Under the pieces are notes generated by a model. It had not been told where the DNA came from and did not search any database. It saw only the letters and a list, made by a program, of their open reading frames with translations. A stretch of DNA of 64,000 bases from WHSW01 sp963740055. GTDB lineage: Bacteria; Actinomycetota; Thermoleophilia; Solirubrobacterales; 70-9. The translations under genes and the position numbers were made by a program. Every line of letters begins with the position of its first letter. Position 1 is the first letter of the stretch. Of the stretch, positions 1-8,356 are shown piece after piece. The stretch is from contig CAVUCL010000005.1 in assembly GCA_963740055.1 (NCBI GenBank), positions 310,001-374,000 of the forward strand. Direction: 5' to 3'.

Positions 1-99
1 GCGTTCGGGATGAACTGGCAGATGGAGCTGCCGGGCGGTCAGCCCGCGCTCGCCAACGAAGTCGCCCTCGTCGTCGAGCTCGAGCTCAATCGGAGCTGA
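1..99 (+). CDS. YceI family protein, C-terminal end only
   Basis: Only the last 32 codons lie in the window; the gene enters from the left edge and stops at TGA 97-99. The fragment starts AFGMNWQMELPGG and ends with an alternating hydrophobic strand (EVALVVELELNRS). This matches the end of YceI-like lipocalin-fold proteins, where a phenylalanine-glycine-x-x-tryptophan strand precedes a final strand rich in valine and glutamate. YceI proteins bind isoprenoid or other amphiphilic ligands. The flavin reductase starts 5 bases after the stop, so the two are probably co-transcribed. The call rests on a short fragment. Confidence 0.6.
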   Translation, partial: AFGMNWQMELPGGQPALANEVALVVELELNRS

Positions 100-104
100 C
101 CGCC

Positions 105-665
105 GTGCGGATCCTCGCGATCTCCGGCAGCGTCCGCCGCGACTCCCACAACACGCGCCTGCTCCGCCACATCGCGGAGCGGGCGCCGGCGGGAGTCGAG
201 ATCGAGATCTGGGACGGACTCAAGTCGATCCCGCCCTACGACGCCGACGACGACGTCGAGCCGGCCCCGGCGCCGGTCGCCGCCCTGCGCGAGGCGATCG
301 CCGCCGCGGACGGCCTCCTGATCGCGACCCCCGAGTACAACTCCTCGATCCCGGGCGTGCTCAAGAACGCGATCGACTGGGCCTCGCGGCCGCGCGCCTC
401 GACCCCGCTGCAGAACAAGCCGGCGCTCGTCGTCGGCGCGACGACCGGCAGCTTCGGCGCCGTCTGGGCCCAGGCCGAGCTGCGCAAGGTGCTCGCGAGC
501 ACCGGCGCTCGCGTCGTCGACACCGAGCTCGGCATCCCGCGCGCCCACGAGGCCTTCGACCGGGCGGGGGCCCTGACCTCGGCCGAGCTCGACCACCGCT
601 CCCGGATCGCGGTCGAGGAGCTGCTCGCCGCGATCGGCTCCCGGGTCGAGCTGCTCGCGGCCTGA
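105..665 (+). CDS. NADPH-dependent FMN reductase family protein
   Basis: 186-residue flavodoxin-like protein. The N-terminus reads MRILAISGSVRRDSHNTRLL, where S-G-S-x-R-x-x-S-x-N is the phosphate-binding loop for FMN. Around residues 74-80 the motif TPEYNSS is the conserved P-E-Y-N loop that contacts the isoalloxazine ring. The length fits the SsuE/azoreductase-like NAD(P)H:FMN reductase family (about 180-190 residues). GTG start 5 bases after the YceI stop. It converges on a minus-strand gene with a 3-base gap. The electron acceptor cannot be told from sequence. Confidence 0.88.
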   Translation: MRILAISGSVRRDSHNTRLLRHIAERAPAGVEIEIWDGLKSIPPYDADDDVEPAPAPVAALREAIAAADGLLIATPEYNSSIPGVLKNAIDWASRPRASTPLQNKPALVVGATTGSFGAVWAQAELRKVLASTGARVVDTELGIPRAHEAFDRAGALTSAELDHRSRIAVEELLAAIGSRVELLAA

Positions 666-668
666 AAC

Positions 669-1403
669 TCAGGCCGCGGCACGCGCGGCGTCGAGCGCCG
701 CGCGCGAGCGGGCCGGAAGGTGGCGCCGCACCCGCCACGGGGCGCCGGAGAAGCCGAGGTTGGCGACCTTCGCGAACCCGAGCTCGTCCTCGCGCAGCGC
801 CAGCAGCAGGTGCGCGACCCGGTCGCCGGCGGGGAGCTCCTCGCCGGTCGCCGCGCCGGGCGTCTGACCCGGCGCTCGCTGCCCCTCGCTCACGCGCACG
901 CACCAGCAGTCGACCCGGCGGCCGCCGGGTCGGACCAGCAGCGCGCCCGACTCGCCCACCAGCCAGATCCCGAGCGCGCCCCGCTGGCGCGCGAGACCGG
1001 TACGGGTCAGGAGCTCGCGGTCGTCGTGGCCGACGAGGTCGCCGAGCAGACCGAGGGCGACCGCCTCGGCGCCGCCGTCGGCGTCCGCCCGGCGAGCCGC
1101 GCTGCGCTCGTCTCCGAGCGCGACCACCTGGCGCGCGCCGCGACGGGCCTGGATCGAGGGGATCGCCCACGCGTGCGCGAAGCAGATCGCCGCGGCCGGG
1201 GCGGTGAGCGGCTCGATCGCGATCAGCAGCGCACCGGGGAGGCAGAAGACAACCGCCACGCAGGCGGTCCACGCGGTCCAGCGACGCCCGTCGCGGCGCA
1301 TGGTCCGCTCGCTCGGGTCCTCGCGCCAGTGCAGGCGCGCGGCCTCCTCGAGGCCGGCGGCGCCGATCGGCGGCGCGAGCGCTTCCGGGGGCGAGCCGCC
1401 CAC
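669..1403 (-). CDS. conserved hypothetical protein with a two-helix hydrophobic segment
   Basis: Predicted 244-residue protein that I do not recognise. A hydrophobic stretch near residues 50-90 (TACVAVVFCLPGALLIAIE followed by a second hydrophobic run) suggests two membrane helices near the N-terminus. The rest is soluble, with a Cys-x-Cys (DCWCVRV) and a closing AKVANLGFSGAPWRVR segment. I chose GTG 1403 because its first base is the last base of the TAG stop of the upstream gene, which indicates translational coupling. The two genes probably form a small operon from the divergent promoter at 1657-1666. Confidence 0.55.
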   Translation of the reverse strand: MGGSPPEALAPPIGAAGLEEAARLHWREDPSERTMRRDGRRWTAWTACVAVVFCLPGALLIAIEPLTAPAAAICFAHAWAIPSIQARRGARQVVALGDERSAARRADADGGAEAVALGLLGDLVGHDDRELLTRTGLARQRGALGIWLVGESGALLVRPGGRRVDCWCVRVSEGQRAPGQTPGAATGEELPAGDRVAHLLLALREDELGFAKVANLGFSGAPWRVRRHLPARSRAALDAARAAA

Positions 1404-1624
1404 TAACCGCCGGCGATCGGGCGCCTGAGGACGACCAGCTCGGCGTCGAGCGGCAAGTCGCGGACGACCTCCGCGGTGCCGTCGGCGCGGCTCACCGAGG
1501 CGACCATGCCGCGGTCGAGCTCGGCCCGAAACGACCTCACCGCCGTCTCGGCGGACTCCTCGCCCGCCGTCCACTCCGCCAGCGTCGTGTGCCCGCTCCG
1601 GTCGAGCCTGATCAGCCGTCCCAT
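1403..1624 (-). CDS. small conserved hypothetical protein (73 aa)
   Basis: 73-residue acidic protein starting MGRLIRLDRSGHTTLAEW and ending LDAELVVLRRPIAGG. It has no membrane segment, cysteine or recognisable catalytic motif, and looks like a small alpha/beta protein. The ATG is preceded by a GGGAGG ribosome-binding site about 7 bases upstream, so this gene is leadered, unlike its divergent neighbour leuS. The stop overlaps the GTG of the next minus-strand gene, so the pair is an operon. Function unknown. Confidence 0.6.
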   Translation of the reverse strand: MGRLIRLDRSGHTTLAEWTAGEESAETAVRSFRAELDRGMVASVSRADGTAEVVRDLPLDAELVVLRRPIAGG

Positions 1625-1656
1625 CGCAACCTCCCTCGATTGAGCTCTGCCGGTCG

Positions 1657-1666
1657 AGTCTAGTAT
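1657..1666. promoter_or_regulatory. symmetric bidirectional -10 element (leuS / 73-aa gene)
   Basis: AGTCTAGTAT contains TAGTAT on the plus strand, ending 8 bases before the leuS ATG, and TAGACT on the minus strand, ending 32 bases before the ATG at 1624. The two hexamers share the TA at 1661-1662. leuS would be leaderless or nearly so; the minus transcript has a short leader with an SD. Confidence 0.6.
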
Positions 1667-1674
1667 CGGGACCG

Positions 1675-4179
1675 ATGGACGCCTACGACCCGCATCGGAT
1701 CGAGCGCCGCTGGCAGCAGGTATGGGCCGACGAGCGCACCTGGGAGGTCGCCAACCCCGGCGAGCCCGGCTTCGACGGCTCGAAGCCGAAGTCCTACGTG
1801 CTCGAGATGCTCCCCTACCCGTCCGGCCAGCCGCACGTCGGGCACCTGAAGAACTACTCGATCGGCGACGCGATCGCCCACTTTCGCCGCCGCCGGGGCT
1901 TCGACGTCATCCACCCGATGGGCTACGACGCCTTCGGCCTGCCGGCCGAGAACAACGCGATCAAGACCGGCGTCCAGCCGCGGATCGCGACCGAGGCGTC
2001 GATCGCCGCCTACCGCGAGCAGTTTCGCGCCTGGGGCGTCTCGATCGACTGGTCGCGCGAGATCTCCTCCCACGACCCCGCCTATTACCGCTGGACTCAG
2101 TGGATCTTCCTGCGCCTGTTCGAGCGCGGGCTCGCCTATCGGGCCCGCGCCCCGGTGCAGTGGTGCCCGGTCGACCAGACGGTGCTCGCCAACGAGCAGG
2201 TGATCGACGGTCACTGCGAGCGCTGCGGGGCGCTGGTCGAGCGCCGCGACCTCGAGCAGTGGTTCTTCAAGATCACCGAGTACGCCGACCGCCTGCTCGA
2301 CGACTTCGACCTGCTCGAGTCCTGGCCCGAGCACGTGGTCACGATGCAGCGCAACTGGATCGGGCGCTCCGAGGGCGCCGAGGTCAGCTTCCGCTGCGAG
2401 GAGCTCGAGCTCGACTTCCCCGTGTTCACGACCCGTCCCGACACCCTCTTCGGCACCACTTTCTTCGTCGTCGCCCCCGAGCATCCCGAGATCGACCGGC
2501 TCGCCGCCGGGACCTCGAACGAGGCCGAGATCCGCGCCTACGTCGACGAGGCGGTCCGCAGCACGGCGGAGGAGCGTGGCGAACAGGCGGCGGCGAAGAC
2601 CGGCGTGCCGCTCGGGCGCACGGTCGTGAACCCGGTCAACGGTGAGACGATCCCGATGTTCGTCGCCGACTACGTGCTGATGGAGTACGGCACGGGAGCG
2701 CTGATGGCGGTCCCCGCCCACGACGGTCGCGACCACGAGTTCGCGCGCGCCTTCGGGCTTCCGATCGTCGAGGTGGTCGCCGGCGGCGACGACGTGCAGG
2801 AGGAGCCCTACGTCGGCGAGGGGCCGCTGGTCAACAGCGGTCGCTTCGACGGCATCGACAGCCGCGAGGCGCGCCGAGCGATCGTCGATTGGCTTCAGGC
2901 GGAGGGCAGGGGGGAGGCGGCGGTCAACTACCGGCTGCGCGACTGGCTGCTCTCGCGCCAGCGCTACTGGGGCTGTCCGATCCCGATCGTCTACTGCGAG
3001 CGCTGCGGGATCGTCGCCGTGCCCGACGACCAGCTCCCGGTCGAGCTGCCCGAGGTCGAGGACTACTCGCCGAAGGGCCAGAGCCCGCTCGCCGCGGTCG
3101 CCGACTGGGTCGTGACGACGTGCCCCGAGTGCGGTGGGGAGGCGCGCCGCGAGACCGACACGATGGACACCTTCGTCGACTCGGCGTGGTACTTCCTGCG
3201 CTACCTCGACCCCGAGAACACCGAGCTTCCGTTCGCGCGCCCTGCGGCCGACCACTGGATGGCGGTAGACCAGTACATCGGCGGCGTCGAGCACGCGATC
3301 CTGCACCTGATGTACGCGCGCTTCTTCACCAAGGCGCTCGCCGACATGGACCTGATCGGGGTCCAGGAGCCGTTCGCGAGCCTGTTCACGCAGGGGATGA
3401 TCACCGCCGACGGGGCGAAGATGTCGTCGTCGAAGGGCAACGCGATCAGCGCGGTCGAGACGGTCGACCGCTACGGCGCGGACACGGCGCGCACCTACGT
3501 CTGCTTCCTCGGCCCGCCCGAGCGCGGCGGCGACTGGGTCGCCGAGGGGGTCGAGGGCGTGCACCGGTTCCTGATCCGCCTCTGGCGCCTGACCCAGGAA
3601 CAGGTAACTCCCGACGCCTCCTCCGCTACGCGTCCGGGGGCGTCGGGGTTGGAGCAGGATTCGCCGGACGCGACCGGCCCGGCCCGGGCGCTGCTGGCGA
3701 AGGCCCATTGGGCGATCGACAAGGTCACCCGCGACTTCGAGCACGGCTTTCACTTCCACACCGCGATCGCGGCGGTGATGGAGCTCGTCAACGACGCCTA
3801 CCGGCTCAAGGAAGAGCTCTACGGCGATCCCGACGGCGAGCGGGTCGTGCGCTTCGCGACCGCGACCGCGGCCTCGCTGATCTTCCCCTTCGCGCCCCAT
3901 CTCGGCGCCGAGGCCTATGAGGCGCTGACCGGCGAGCGCGTCTGGGAGCAGCCCTGGCCCGAGGCCGACCCGGCGCTGCTCGCCCGCGACACGTTCACCC
4001 TCGTGGTCCAGGTCAACGGCAAGCGCCGCGACCAGATCGAGGCCGAGGCGAACGCCGGCGAGGAAGAGCTGCTCGAGCTCGCGCGCGCGAGCGAGAACGT
4101 GCGCCGCCACATCGACGGCAAGCAGGTGGTGAAGGAGATCGTCATCCCCGGCAAGCTCGTCAACCTGGTCGTCCGGTGA
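1675..4179 (+). CDS. leuS: leucyl-tRNA synthetase
   Basis: 834-residue class I aminoacyl-tRNA synthetase that charges tRNA-Leu. The class I signature is present as PYPSGQPHVGHLKNY (HVGH at residues 54-57), and the second signature as GAKMSSSKGN around residue 583. A CP1 editing domain follows a Cys-containing connective segment near residues 160-185 (WCPVDQ, HCERCG), and the C-terminus carries the anticodon-binding domain ending VVKEIVIPGKLVNLVVR. Length and domain order fit bacterial LeuRS. The ATG lies 8 bases after a TAGTAT hexamer, so the mRNA is probably leaderless. The stop overlaps the next GTG. Confidence 0.97.
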   Translation: MDAYDPHRIERRWQQVWADERTWEVANPGEPGFDGSKPKSYVLEMLPYPSGQPHVGHLKNYSIGDAIAHFRRRRGFDVIHPMGYDAFGLPAENNAIKTGVQPRIATEASIAAYREQFRAWGVSIDWSREISSHDPAYYRWTQWIFLRLFERGLAYRARAPVQWCPVDQTVLANEQVIDGHCERCGALVERRDLEQWFFKITEYADRLLDDFDLLESWPEHVVTMQRNWIGRSEGAEVSFRCEELELDFPVFTTRPDTLFGTTFFVVAPEHPEIDRLAAGTSNEAEIRAYVDEAVRSTAEERGEQAAAKTGVPLGRTVVNPVNGETIPMFVADYVLMEYGTGALMAVPAHDGRDHEFARAFGLPIVEVVAGGDDVQEEPYVGEGPLVNSGRFDGIDSREARRAIVDWLQAEGRGEAAVNYRLRDWLLSRQRYWGCPIPIVYCERCGIVAVPDDQLPVELPEVEDYSPKGQSPLAAVADWVVTTCPECGGEARRETDTMDTFVDSAWYFLRYLDPENTELPFARPAADHWMAVDQYIGGVEHAILHLMYARFFTKALADMDLIGVQEPFASLFTQGMITADGAKMSSSKGNAISAVETVDRYGADTARTYVCFLGPPERGGDWVAEGVEGVHRFLIRLWRLTQEQVTPDASSATRPGASGLEQDSPDATGPARALLAKAHWAIDKVTRDFEHGFHFHTAIAAVMELVNDAYRLKEELYGDPDGERVVRFATATAASLIFPFAPHLGAEAYEALTGERVWEQPWPEADPALLARDTFTLVVQVNGKRRDQIEAEANAGEEELLELARASENVRRHIDGKQVVKEIVIPGKLVNLVVR

Positions 4180-4571
4180 GCCGCGCGACCGCCGCTGCCG
4201 CGCTTGCGCTTGCACTCGCTGTCGCACTCACGGCGAGCGCGCACGCCGCCACCTACCGCGGAACCGCGGTCGGCGACCCTCAGATGGCGGTGAAGCTGAA
4301 GCTCGAGGGCGACGCGGTCACCTTCAGCTACACCGACGTTCCGGTCAAGTGCTCGGACGGCAGCACGCCGCGCCAGGGCGGCGCCGAGCACCTCGACCTG
4401 CTGAACGAGAACCGCCGCTTTCGCGACCGGGTCGAGGGCGATGGCGCCGTCTCGCACGCCCGCGGGCGGGTGCGACCGAAGCGGGCCCGCGGCCGAGTCA
4501 GCTTCGACCTCGTCTATCCCGGCGGCGAGTGCCACAGCGGCGAGATCGAGTGGCGGGCACGCCGCCGTTAG
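4176..4571 (+). CDS. secreted hypothetical protein (131 aa)
   Basis: 131 residues with a clear signal peptide: a short basic start, then an alanine/leucine-rich core (AAAALALALAVALTASAHA) with a probable Ala-x-Ala cleavage site near residue 24. The mature part is a small, beta-rich, basic domain with two cysteines (VKCSDG and GGECHSG) that could form a disulfide. No family recognised. The GTG overlaps the leuS TGA in a GTGA junction, so translation is probably coupled to leuS. Confidence 0.65.
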   Translation: MSRATAAAALALALAVALTASAHAATYRGTAVGDPQMAVKLKLEGDAVTFSYTDVPVKCSDGSTPRQGGAEHLDLLNENRRFRDRVEGDGAVSHARGRVRPKRARGRVSFDLVYPGGECHSGEIEWRARRR

Positions 4572-4591
4572 CACGCCGGCGCATGGTCTGG

Positions 4592-4597
4592 TAGAAA
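4592..4597 (+). promoter_or_regulatory. -10 element of the cupin gene
   Basis: TAGAAA ends 6 bases before GTG 4604 and there is no ribosome-binding site between them, which suggests a leaderless transcript. Confidence 0.4.
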
Positions 4598-4603
4598 GCT
4601 CGC

Positions 4604-5008
4604 GTGCTCGTCAGGCGCCTGTCGGAAGCGGCAACGACGGAGGTCCACGGCCTTCGCCCGCACATCCTCATGGACGCCGGGGAGCTCGGTTCGCGCAACC
4701 TCTCGGTCAACTGGCTCGAGGTTCCCGCCGGCGTCTCGGAGGAGCTGCGCTCGCACGAGGAGGCCGAGCAGGTCTACGTCGTCGTCGGTGGGACCGGGAC
4801 GATGTCGGCGACGGGCGACACCCGCCGGCTCGAGGTCGGCGACCTGGTCCTGATCCCGCCGGCCACCGACCACGCGGTCGCCAACGACGGCGAGGAGACG
4901 CTCGCGCTGGTCTCGGTCCAATCGCCCGCGGTCTCCGCCGACGAGCTCTACAGCCGCCGGCTCGCGACCCAGGCGAGCGGCTACGACGACGAGGACTACG
5001 AGCAGTAG
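4604..5008 (+). CDS. cupin domain protein
   Basis: 134-residue single-domain cupin. The first cupin motif region contains VPAGVSEELRSHEEAEQVYVV, with the His-x-Glu metal-ligand pattern around residues 46-52, followed by the G-x-G-x-M turn and the second motif PPATDHAVANDG. An acidic tail (YDDEDYEQ) closes the protein. Cupins of this size bind a divalent metal and act as isomerases, dioxygenases or sugar-binding regulators; the substrate cannot be read here. GTG start directly behind a TAGAAA hexamer. acyP follows 7 bases after the stop, probably in the same transcript. Confidence 0.82.
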   Translation: MLVRRLSEAATTEVHGLRPHILMDAGELGSRNLSVNWLEVPAGVSEELRSHEEAEQVYVVVGGTGTMSATGDTRRLEVGDLVLIPPATDHAVANDGEETLALVSVQSPAVSADELYSRRLATQASGYDDEDYEQ

Positions 5009-5015
5009 CGAGCGC

Positions 5016-5282
5016 GTGATCCGTCGCCGGGTGATCGTCCACGGCCGGGTCCAGGGGGTCTTCTTCCGCGACACCGCGCGCCGGATGGCGGAGTCGACCG
5101 GGGTCGCGGGCGGCGCCCGGAATCGCGACGACGGCACGGTCGAGGCGGTGTTCGAGGGCGAGCCGGACGCGGTCGAGGCGATGGTCGCCTGGGCGGGCGA
5201 GGGGCCGCCGGGCGCCGCGGTCGCGCGGCTCGAGACCTTCGACGAGCCGGTCGAGGGCGCGAGCGGCTTTCGGATCGGCTGA
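5016..5282 (+). CDS. acyP: acylphosphatase
   Basis: 88-residue enzyme hydrolysing acyl phosphates. The signature G-R-V-Q-G-V-F-F-R contains the catalytic arginine near residue 18, and the second motif GGARNRDDGTV contains the catalytic asparagine near residue 36. Size is normal for AcyP (90-100 residues). GTG start 7 bases after the cupin stop. Confidence 0.93.
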   Translation: MIRRRVIVHGRVQGVFFRDTARRMAESTGVAGGARNRDDGTVEAVFEGEPDAVEAMVAWAGEGPPGAAVARLETFDEPVEGASGFRIG

Positions 5283-5283
5283 C

Positions 5284-5300
5284 CCCGGGCGCGACCCGGG
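5284..5300 (+). terminator. hairpin after acyP
   Basis: CCCGGG, five-base loop, CCCGGG directly after the acyP stop. It is a short GC-rich hairpin without a T-run, a plausible weak terminator between acyP and comEA. Confidence 0.35.
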
Positions 5301-5319
5301 CGCGTACCGAACCCGGCAC

Positions 5320-5346
5320 GAATCGCGAGCCACCGGCGAATCGCGG
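5320..5346 (+). repeat. direct repeat CGAATCGCG upstream of comEA
   Basis: CGAATCGCG occurs at 5320-5328 and again at 5338-5346, an 18-base period, 18 bases before the comEA ATG. Direct repeats at such spacing can be regulator-binding sites; no regulator is identified. Confidence 0.4.
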
Positions 5347-5363
5347 GCGGCGACGATCGGGCG

Positions 5364-5957
5364 ATGCCCGAGCTCTCGCGCTCCCAGCTCGTCGTCTATG
5401 GCGCGGTCGCGGTCGCCCTGCTGCTGGTCGGCGCCCGCTGGCTGCGCGACGCCGACGAGCGCGAGCCGCCGGATCGCGGGATCGCGGCGCTCGCCGAGGG
5501 CTCGGGCGAGGGCGAGTCGTTCGCGATCGAGGACGGAGCGGGTGGGGTGGTCGTTCACGTCGCCGGCGCGGTGCGCGAGCCGGGCGTCTATCGGATGCCC
5601 GCCGGCTCGCGGGTCGCCGACGCGATCGAGCGCGCCGGAGGCGAGAGTGCGAGCGCCGCCGCCGACGCGATCAACCTCGCCGCCGAGCTCGCCGACGGAC
5701 AGCAGGTGGTCGTCCCCGCGGACGCGCCCGGTCCCGGCACGGCGACGACGGCCACCGGCGTGAGCGAGGGACCGATAAGCGTCGCGACCGCCACCCCCGA
5801 GCAGCTCGAGACGATCGAGGGCATCGGTCCGGTGACGGCCGCCTCGATCATCGAGTTTCGCGACCAGAACGGGGTCGGCTCGATCGACGACCTCGATCAG
5901 ATCAGCGGCATCGGCCCGGCGACGATGGAGGCGCTGCGCGGCGGCCTCCAACCCTGA
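5364..5957 (+). CDS. comEA: ComEA family DNA-binding competence protein
   Basis: 197-residue protein that in transformable bacteria binds incoming DNA outside the membrane and hands it to ComEC. One N-terminal membrane helix (residues about 8-24) precedes a linker, an SLBB-like domain near residues 60-115 (VVHVAGAVREPGVYRMPAGS) and a C-terminal helix-hairpin-helix pair (TPEQLETIEGIGPVTAASII, then ISGIGPATMEAL). Length and order are those of ComEA. comEC follows in the same direction. A direct repeat lies just upstream. Confidence 0.93.
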   Translation: MPELSRSQLVVYGAVAVALLLVGARWLRDADEREPPDRGIAALAEGSGEGESFAIEDGAGGVVVHVAGAVREPGVYRMPAGSRVADAIERAGGESASAAADAINLAAELADGQQVVVPADAPGPGTATTATGVSEGPISVATATPEQLETIEGIGPVTAASIIEFRDQNGVGSIDDLDQISGIGPATMEALRGGLQP

Positions 5958-6111
5958 CCCGGGCGTCCGCGGGCGGGCGCCGATCGCCCCGGCGCTCGCC
6001 GTCTCGTGGCGCTTCGCCGTCCTCGGCGGCGTCGCCGGCGGGCTCGCGCTGGCGCCGCTGGCCGGGGGTGGCGAGCCGGCCGCGATCGTCGTCGCCTGCA
6101 TCGCCGGGGCG

Positions 6112-8292
6112 ATGCTCGCCGCCGCGCGCCCGCGCGGGCCTGCGGGCAGCGCCGCCGGCGTCGCCTGGCTTGCCTCGGTCGCCGGCGTCGCGGCGCTCGC
6201 CGGGCTCGCCTCAGGGGGCCTGCGCCTCGCGGCGATCGACGCCGGCGCCACCGACCTCGCCGCCGGAGCGCGGGTCGAGCTGCGCGGCTTCGTCACCGCG
6301 GTCCCGCGCCGCGCCGACGGCCTCGTGCGGCTCGCGGTCGACACCTCCGCCGGCCGGCTCCTGGTCGAGGCACGAGAGCCGGTCGGCGAGCTCGCGGTCG
6401 GGAGCGCGGTCCGCGCCCGCGGCACCGTCCGCGATCCGGGCGCGCACGAGCGCGCATACCTCGAGCGCCTCGGGATCGCCGACGTGCTCGCGGCGACCGC
6501 GATCGACCCCGTGCCCGGCGCCCGCGCCGGCCTCCAGGGCGAGCTCGACGCGGTCCGCGCACGAGCCGAGCGCGCGCTCGGCGACGGGACGGCGCCCGCG
6601 AGCGCCGCGCTCCTGCGCGGCTTCGTCCTCGGCCAGGACGACCGGATCGACCCCGCGGTGGTCGACGAGTTCAAGGCCTCGGGCCTCGCCCACCTGCTCG
6701 CGGTCAGCGGCCAGAACGTCGTCCTGCTCGCGATCCTCGCCGCCGCCGTGCTCGGTGGGCTCGGGGTCTCGATCCGGATGCGGCTGCTCTGGATCATCGG
6801 GCTGATCGCCGTCTACGTACCGGTCGCCGGCGCCGGCGCGTCGATCCAGCGCGCGGGGGTGATGGGGGCGGCCGGCGTGGTCGCGACGCTCGCCGGGCGC
6901 CCGCGGGCGCGCTGGTATGCGCTCCTGCTCGCCGCGGCGATCACGCTCGCCCTCGATCCGCGGGCGACCGCCGACGTCGGCTGGCAGCTGAGCTTCGCCG
7001 CGGTCGCGGGCATCCTGCTCTGGTCGCGGCCGATCGCGGGCACGATCGGCGGCGAGCGTGGCGGACTGCGCGCGGCCGTCGCGCAGGCGATCGCGCTCAC
7101 GCTCGCGGCGACGATCGCCACCGCGCCGCTGATGGCGCACCACTTCGGCACCGTCTCGCTCGTCTCGCTGGCCGCGAACCTGGTCGCGCTGCCGGCGGTC
7201 GCGCCGGTGATGTGGCTCGGAATGCTGGCCGCGGCCGCAGGCCAGCTCGAGCCGTTGCCGGTCGAGCCGCTGAGCGCGCTCGCGGGTCTGCTCGCCGCCT
7301 ACATCGCCCAGGTCGCGGGCTGGTTCGCGACCCCGACGTTCGCCCTCGCCGAGGTCGAGCTCGAGAGCCCGGCGGCGCTCGCGGGCGCCTACGCCGCGCT
7401 CGGGTCGGCGCTCGCGCTCGCGCTCGCCTGGTCGGCCCGCCGTCGCCGGCTGGCGCCGGCCGGGGCGCCACGGCGCCGCCTCGTTCCGGCGGCGCTCGCG
7501 CTCCTGGCCCTGATCGCTCTGGCGACCGTGCCCACCGGGCGTTCCTCGGCACCGGCGGTCGATTCCGCGCTGCGGCTGACCGCGCTCGACGTCGGCCAGG
7601 GCGACGCGATCCTGCTCGAGCCGCGCGGGTCGGCGCCGATCCTCGTCGACACCGGGCCGGCGGCCGCCGACGTGGCCGCGATCCTCGCCGAGCGCGGAAT
7701 CGACCGGCTCGCGGCGCTCGTGATCACCCATCCCGAGTCCGACCACGACGGCGGCGCCGCCGCGGTGCTCGAGCGGATCGAGACCGAGAGGCTGCTGTTC
7801 GCACGCGCCCGCCCGGCGACGGTCGCGCTCGGGCGCGCCCGCGGCGCCCGCCCGCGACGGTTGGCGGCGGGCGACAGGGTCCGGGCGGGGGAGCTGCGCC
7901 TCGACGTCCTCTGGCCGCCCGCGCAGCGTCTCGGTCACGGCGACGCGGGCGACGCGAACCTGCTCGCGCTGGTCCTGCACGCGCGGTCGCGCGGGTTCGA
8001 CGCCCTGCTCGCCGCCGACGCCGAGGCGGAGGCCGCTCCGGTCGACCCGGGACCGGTCGAGCTGCTCAAGGTCGCCCACCACGGGAGCGAGGACGCGGGG
8101 CTTGGAGCGCTGCTCGAGCGCACCGATCCCCGGCTGGCGCTGGTCTCGGCCGGCGCCGACAACCCCTACGGCCACCCGGCGCCGGCGACGCTCGCCGAGC
8201 TCGCCGAGCACGGGGTCGGGGTCGTGCGCACCGATCTCGACGGCGAGATCGCGGTCGAGGTCGACGACGATGGCGGCTGGGCGGTGCGTTAG
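6112..8292 (+). CDS. comEC: ComEC/Rec2 family DNA uptake channel
   Basis: 726 residues from ATG 6112. ComEC forms the inner-membrane channel for single-stranded DNA uptake. An N-terminal soluble OB-like domain precedes the multi-helix competence domain (motif LLAVSGQNVVLLA near residue 202) and a C-terminal metallo-beta-lactamase-like domain with LDVGQGDAILLE, the metal motif THPESDHDGG near residue 540 and VAHHGS. The same frame is open upstream to about 5840 and encodes more hydrophobic residues, but has no ATG, GTG or TTG there. The true start may be GTG 6006 followed by one extra base (MRFAVLGG if corrected). Stop TAG 8290-8292. Confidence 0.93.
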   Translation: MLAAARPRGPAGSAAGVAWLASVAGVAALAGLASGGLRLAAIDAGATDLAAGARVELRGFVTAVPRRADGLVRLAVDTSAGRLLVEAREPVGELAVGSAVRARGTVRDPGAHERAYLERLGIADVLAATAIDPVPGARAGLQGELDAVRARAERALGDGTAPASAALLRGFVLGQDDRIDPAVVDEFKASGLAHLLAVSGQNVVLLAILAAAVLGGLGVSIRMRLLWIIGLIAVYVPVAGAGASIQRAGVMGAAGVVATLAGRPRARWYALLLAAAITLALDPRATADVGWQLSFAAVAGILLWSRPIAGTIGGERGGLRAAVAQAIALTLAATIATAPLMAHHFGTVSLVSLAANLVALPAVAPVMWLGMLAAAAGQLEPLPVEPLSALAGLLAAYIAQVAGWFATPTFALAEVELESPAALAGAYAALGSALALALAWSARRRRLAPAGAPRRRLVPAALALLALIALATVPTGRSSAPAVDSALRLTALDVGQGDAILLEPRGSAPILVDTGPAAADVAAILAERGIDRLAALVITHPESDHDGGAAAVLERIETERLLFARARPATVALGRARGARPRRLAAGDRVRAGELRLDVLWPPAQRLGHGDAGDANLLALVLHARSRGFDALLAADAEAEAAPVDPGPVELLKVAHHGSEDAGLGALLERTDPRLALVSAGADNPYGHPAPATLAELAEHGVGVVRTDLDGEIAVEVDDDGGWAVR

Positions 8293-8356
8293 GGTGCCGC
8301 CGTTCGCGAGACCCGCTCGCGTCGACCCGCGCTCTTGAACAGGAGGGCCCAAGAAG

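Noticed and set aside
1660..4227. 855-codon open frame on the minus strand opposite leuS, and similar long frames opposite rpsA, polA, comEC and the GT-C gene
   Set aside because: High GC makes antisense frames open. Their translations are low-complexity Arg/Asp/Gly/Leu strings without domains, while the opposite strand encodes recognisable proteins.
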